Source: an uncultured Eubacteriales bacterium (GTDB lineage Bacteria; Bacillota; Clostridia; Christensenellales; Borkfalkiaceae). Taken from it: a DNA stretch of 7,471 nucleotides. The stretch is taken from positions 1-7,471 of the forward strand of contig CACXHH010000017.1 in assembly GCA_902767455.1 (NCBI GenBank), given 5' to 3'. A program made the translations under genes and the position numbers. Under the pieces are notes generated by a model. The model was given only the letters and a program-made list of their open reading frames with translations. It did not search any database and was not told where the DNA came from. Of the stretch, positions 5,645-7,471 are shown one piece after another; position 1 is the first letter of the stretch, and the number at the start of each line of letters is the position of its first letter.

Positions 5645-6719
5645 CGTTATCCTCGAAAATGGAAACCTGCGCGCCCCTTGGCACGGGAAGCCCAAGATGT
5701 TTATAGGCGTTTACGGTCAGAACTCTGCCGCGCGGCGTTCTCGCGATAAAGCCGAGTTGCAGAAGATACGGTTCATAAACGTCTTCGATAGTGGCGCTGT
5801 CCTCGTTGATAGTCGCAGAAAGCGTGTCGAGACCGACGGGACCGCCGTTGAATTTTTTAGCCATCGACGTCAAAAGGCGCGTATCGGTAGAGTCGAGCCC
5901 GAGCTCGTCTATCTCCATGCGCTTCAAGCCTTTTTGAGCGTCTTCGAGAGTTATTTCGTCGTGACCGGCGAAGATGGAAAAGTCGCGAACGCGGCGAAGC
6001 AGTCTGTTTGCGATACGCGGGGTGCCGCGGCTGCGCCTGCCTATTTCCTTGGCGCCTTCGGGCGATATTTCCGAACCGAGAATATTCGCCGAGCGCGTAA
6101 CTATCTCGGTAAGCTCTGCGGGAGAATACATTTCAAGACGGCAAATAACGCCGAATCTGTCGCGGAGCGGTGAAGAAAGAAGCCCCGCTCGCGTGGTAGC
6201 GCCGACCAGCGTAAAGCGTTTAAGCGGTATCTGCACGCTCCTTGCCGAAGGACCTTTGCCGATGATGAAATCGAGAGAAAAGTCTTCCATTGCCGGATAG
6301 AGTATCTCTTCGACGTTACGGTTCAAACGGTGTATCTCGTCGACGAAAAGGACGTCGCCTTCGTTAAGGTTAGTCAAAATTGCGGCGAGATCGCCTGATT
6401 TTTCTATCGCGGGGCCGCTGGTCACTTTTATCTGCCCGCCCATTTCGGTAGCGATAATGTGCGCGAGAGTCGTCTTGCCAAGCCCCGGCGGGCCGTACAA
6501 AAGAACGTGGTCGAGCGGTTCGTTGCGGAGTTTCGCCGCGCCCATAAAGACGGTAAGGTTTTCCTTGACCTTTTCCTGCCCGACGTAGCCTTCCATAGAC
6601 TTCGGGCGCAGAATATTTTCGGCTTCGTCGTAGTCGGTGCGTTCCGAATCGACGACTCTGCCGTCGTCTTCCATATCCATTGCGGAAACTATATAGTTGT
6701 CGTCGTCGTAAATACCCAT
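5637..6719 (-). CDS. ruvB: Holliday junction branch migration helicase RuvB
   Basis: RuvB is the hexameric AAA+ motor that, guided by RuvA, drives branch migration of Holliday junctions in recombinational repair. The 360-residue product has Walker A GPPGLGKT (76-83), Walker B VLFVDE (123-128), sensor 1 LVGATTR (171-177), the LRDRFG segment (185-190) carrying arginine-finger candidates, sensor 2 GTPRIANR (232-239) and the C-terminal winged-helix domain with PYLLQLGFIARTPRGR (317-332). About 25 acidic, poorly conserved residues precede the core (DDDNY, MEDD), somewhat longer than minimal RuvB. The ATG at 6717-6719 has AAGGA about eight bases upstream. It follows ruvA after 43 bp and overlaps queA by 8 bp. 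Confidence 0.99.
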   Translation of the reverse strand: MGIYDDDNYIVSAMDMEDDGRVVDSERTDYDEAENILRPKSMEGYVGQEKVKENLTVFMGAAKLRNEPLDHVLLYGPPGLGKTTLAHIIATEMGGQIKVTSGPAIEKSGDLAAILTNLNEGDVLFVDEIHRLNRNVEEILYPAMEDFSLDFIIGKGPSARSVQIPLKRFTLVGATTRAGLLSSPLRDRFGVICRLEMYSPAELTEIVTRSANILGSEISPEGAKEIGRRSRGTPRIANRLLRRVRDFSIFAGHDEITLEDAQKGLKRMEIDELGLDSTDTRLLTSMAKKFNGGPVGLDTLSATINEDSATIEDVYEPYLLQLGFIARTPRGRVLTVNAYKHLGLPVPRGAQVSIFEDNDA

Positions 6720-6762
6720 GCGAAGGTCCTTTTATAGTGTCGTTTTTAAGCCTGACGCTACT

Positions 6763-7356
6763 TTAAGCAAACTTGCGCAGCGACGCGGCGATAAGATTTT
6801 CAAGCCCCGTAACGCCTTCTTCGACGGAAGCTTTGACGGCTTTCGTCGCTTCGGACTTACCGTAACCAAGGCTGACAAGCGCAAGAACGGCGTTTTCTCC
6901 GTCTTCCGTAAACTCAACGGCGGCAACCGCGGGAGCGTCGTCTGAAGTTACGGGGATTTCGGCGAGCGATTCGCGAAGTTCGAGAATAATGCGTTCAGCC
7001 GTCTTTTTGCCAAGGCCCTTGATGCGCGAAAGCGTTTTTACGTCGCTTGAAGCGATAGCGAAAGCTAAGTCGTTAAGGCTCATGCCGGACAGCACGGTCA
7101 TACCCATTTTGGGACCTACGCCCGAAACGGATATAAGCTTTAAAAACATCTGTTTTTCGGCAAGGTCTTTGAATCCGTAAAGGTAAACGCCGTCCTCGCG
7201 AACTGCCATATAAGTATAGACTTCGGCAACTTGCGAGCCGAGTATCGCACCGAGCGCGTTTGCCGAGCAGCAAACTTCGTACCCAAGCCCGTTGTTTTCT
7301 ATTATAACGACGTTATCCGTTACGGATAAAACGTTTCCTTTGATATAAGCGATCAT
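6763..7356 (-). CDS. ruvA: Holliday junction DNA-binding protein RuvA
   Basis: RuvA tetramers bind the four-way junction and load RuvB on two opposite arms. The 197-residue product is the normal length. It begins MIAYIKGNV, typical of the N-terminal OB-fold domain, and keeps the acidic pin at Glu54-Asp55 in AVREDGVYLYGF (51-62). Two helix-hairpin-helix motifs follow: ISVSGVGPKMG (75-85) and LSRIKGLGKKTAERI (109-123). A linker (about 130-150) leads to the C-terminal RuvB-contacting domain with ALVSLGYGKSEA (159-170). The ATG at 7354-7356 has GGGG six bases upstream, only a fair Shine-Dalgarno sequence. It starts 15 bp after ruvC, so the genes are co-transcribed. Confidence 0.99.
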   Translation of the reverse strand: MIAYIKGNVLSVTDNVVIIENNGLGYEVCCSANALGAILGSQVAEVYTYMAVREDGVYLYGFKDLAEKQMFLKLISVSGVGPKMGMTVLSGMSLNDLAFAIASSDVKTLSRIKGLGKKTAERIILELRESLAEIPVTSDDAPAVAAVEFTEDGENAVLALVSLGYGKSEATKAVKASVEEGVTGLENLIAASLRKFA

Positions 7357-7371
7357 AAATAACCCCGTTTA

Positions 7372-7471
7372 TTATTTTATTCCGAATCCGGAAGAAAACC
7401 TTGAAGTGTTGTGATGAGTGAGCGCGACGGCGAGCGCGTCGGCGGCGTCGTCCGGTTTGGGTACTTTTTTG
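7372..7471 (-). CDS. ruvC: Crossover junction endodeoxyribonuclease RuvC, C-terminal end only
   Basis: Only the last 32 residues are inside the window; the gene continues past the right edge. They read KKVPKPDDAADALAVALTHH followed by a short Ser/Gly/Phe tail. The DDAADALA motif is the conserved C-terminal active-site segment of RuvC, whose two aspartates spaced by three residues match E. coli Asp138 and Asp141. RuvC cuts the Holliday junction that RuvAB moves. The stop is TAA, followed at once by a second in-frame TAA (7369-7371). The promoter of the ruv genes must lie outside the window. Confidence 0.93.
   Translation of the reverse strand, partial: KKVPKPDDAADALAVALTHHNTSRFSSGFGIK

Noticed and set aside
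5637..5695. Longer N-terminus for QueA beginning at 5695
   Set aside because: The extra 17 residues lie in ruvB coding sequence and are unlike QueA; the ATG at 5642-5644 gives the family N-terminus and has GAGG at proper distance.
1..7471. Mobile elements, CRISPR array, tRNA or rRNA genes, or a defence system
   Set aside because: No spaced direct repeats, transposase frames, terminal repeats, cloverleaf or rRNA-like segments were seen; gene content and order are those of a conserved chromosomal cluster.

Overview
The window holds a conserved bacterial housekeeping cluster, with every supported gene on the minus strand. In transcription order (right to left) it reads ruvC (3' end only), ruvA, ruvB, queA, tgt, yajC, a small four-helix membrane protein of the TIGR04086/DUF3792 type, secD and secF (cut at the left edge). 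Split secD and secF genes, a TIGR04086-type gene after yajC, GGAGG-type ribosome binding sites and AT-rich SigA-like promoters all point to a Bacillota (Firmicutes) member, most likely class Clostridia. Protein-coding DNA is moderate in GC with many CG dinucleotides, while gaps are AT-rich. I cannot name a genus.

Right part (about 4622-7471): Holliday-junction processing. RuvC resolvase, RuvA junction-binding protein and RuvB AAA+ branch-migration motor are tightly packed (15 bp and 43 bp gaps) and run straight into queA, which overlaps ruvB by 8 bp. Middle part (3281-5644): tRNA queuosine modification. Tgt inserts preQ1 at position 34 of tRNAs with GUN anticodons and QueA then adds the epoxycyclopentane moiety from S-adenosylmethionine. 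A 207 bp gap separates queA and tgt. Left part (1-3193): Sec export accessory proteins YajC, SecD and SecF, plus the small membrane protein. yajC and secD each have a well-spaced SigA-like promoter, so the left part probably forms separate transcription units.

The coding content is ordinary and I found no undescribed protein system. The less usual material is non-coding. A 14-bp hairpin sits directly before the TIGR04086-type gene and buries its Shine-Dalgarno sequence. The 351 bp gap between that gene and secD has three consecutive inverted repeats, one overlapping the secD -35 box and one built like a terminator/anti-terminator pair. This gap also lacks the SCIFF peptide and maturase genes often found here in Clostridia. 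tgt has no visible Shine-Dalgarno sequence. No tRNA, rRNA, CRISPR array, insertion sequence or attachment site was seen.
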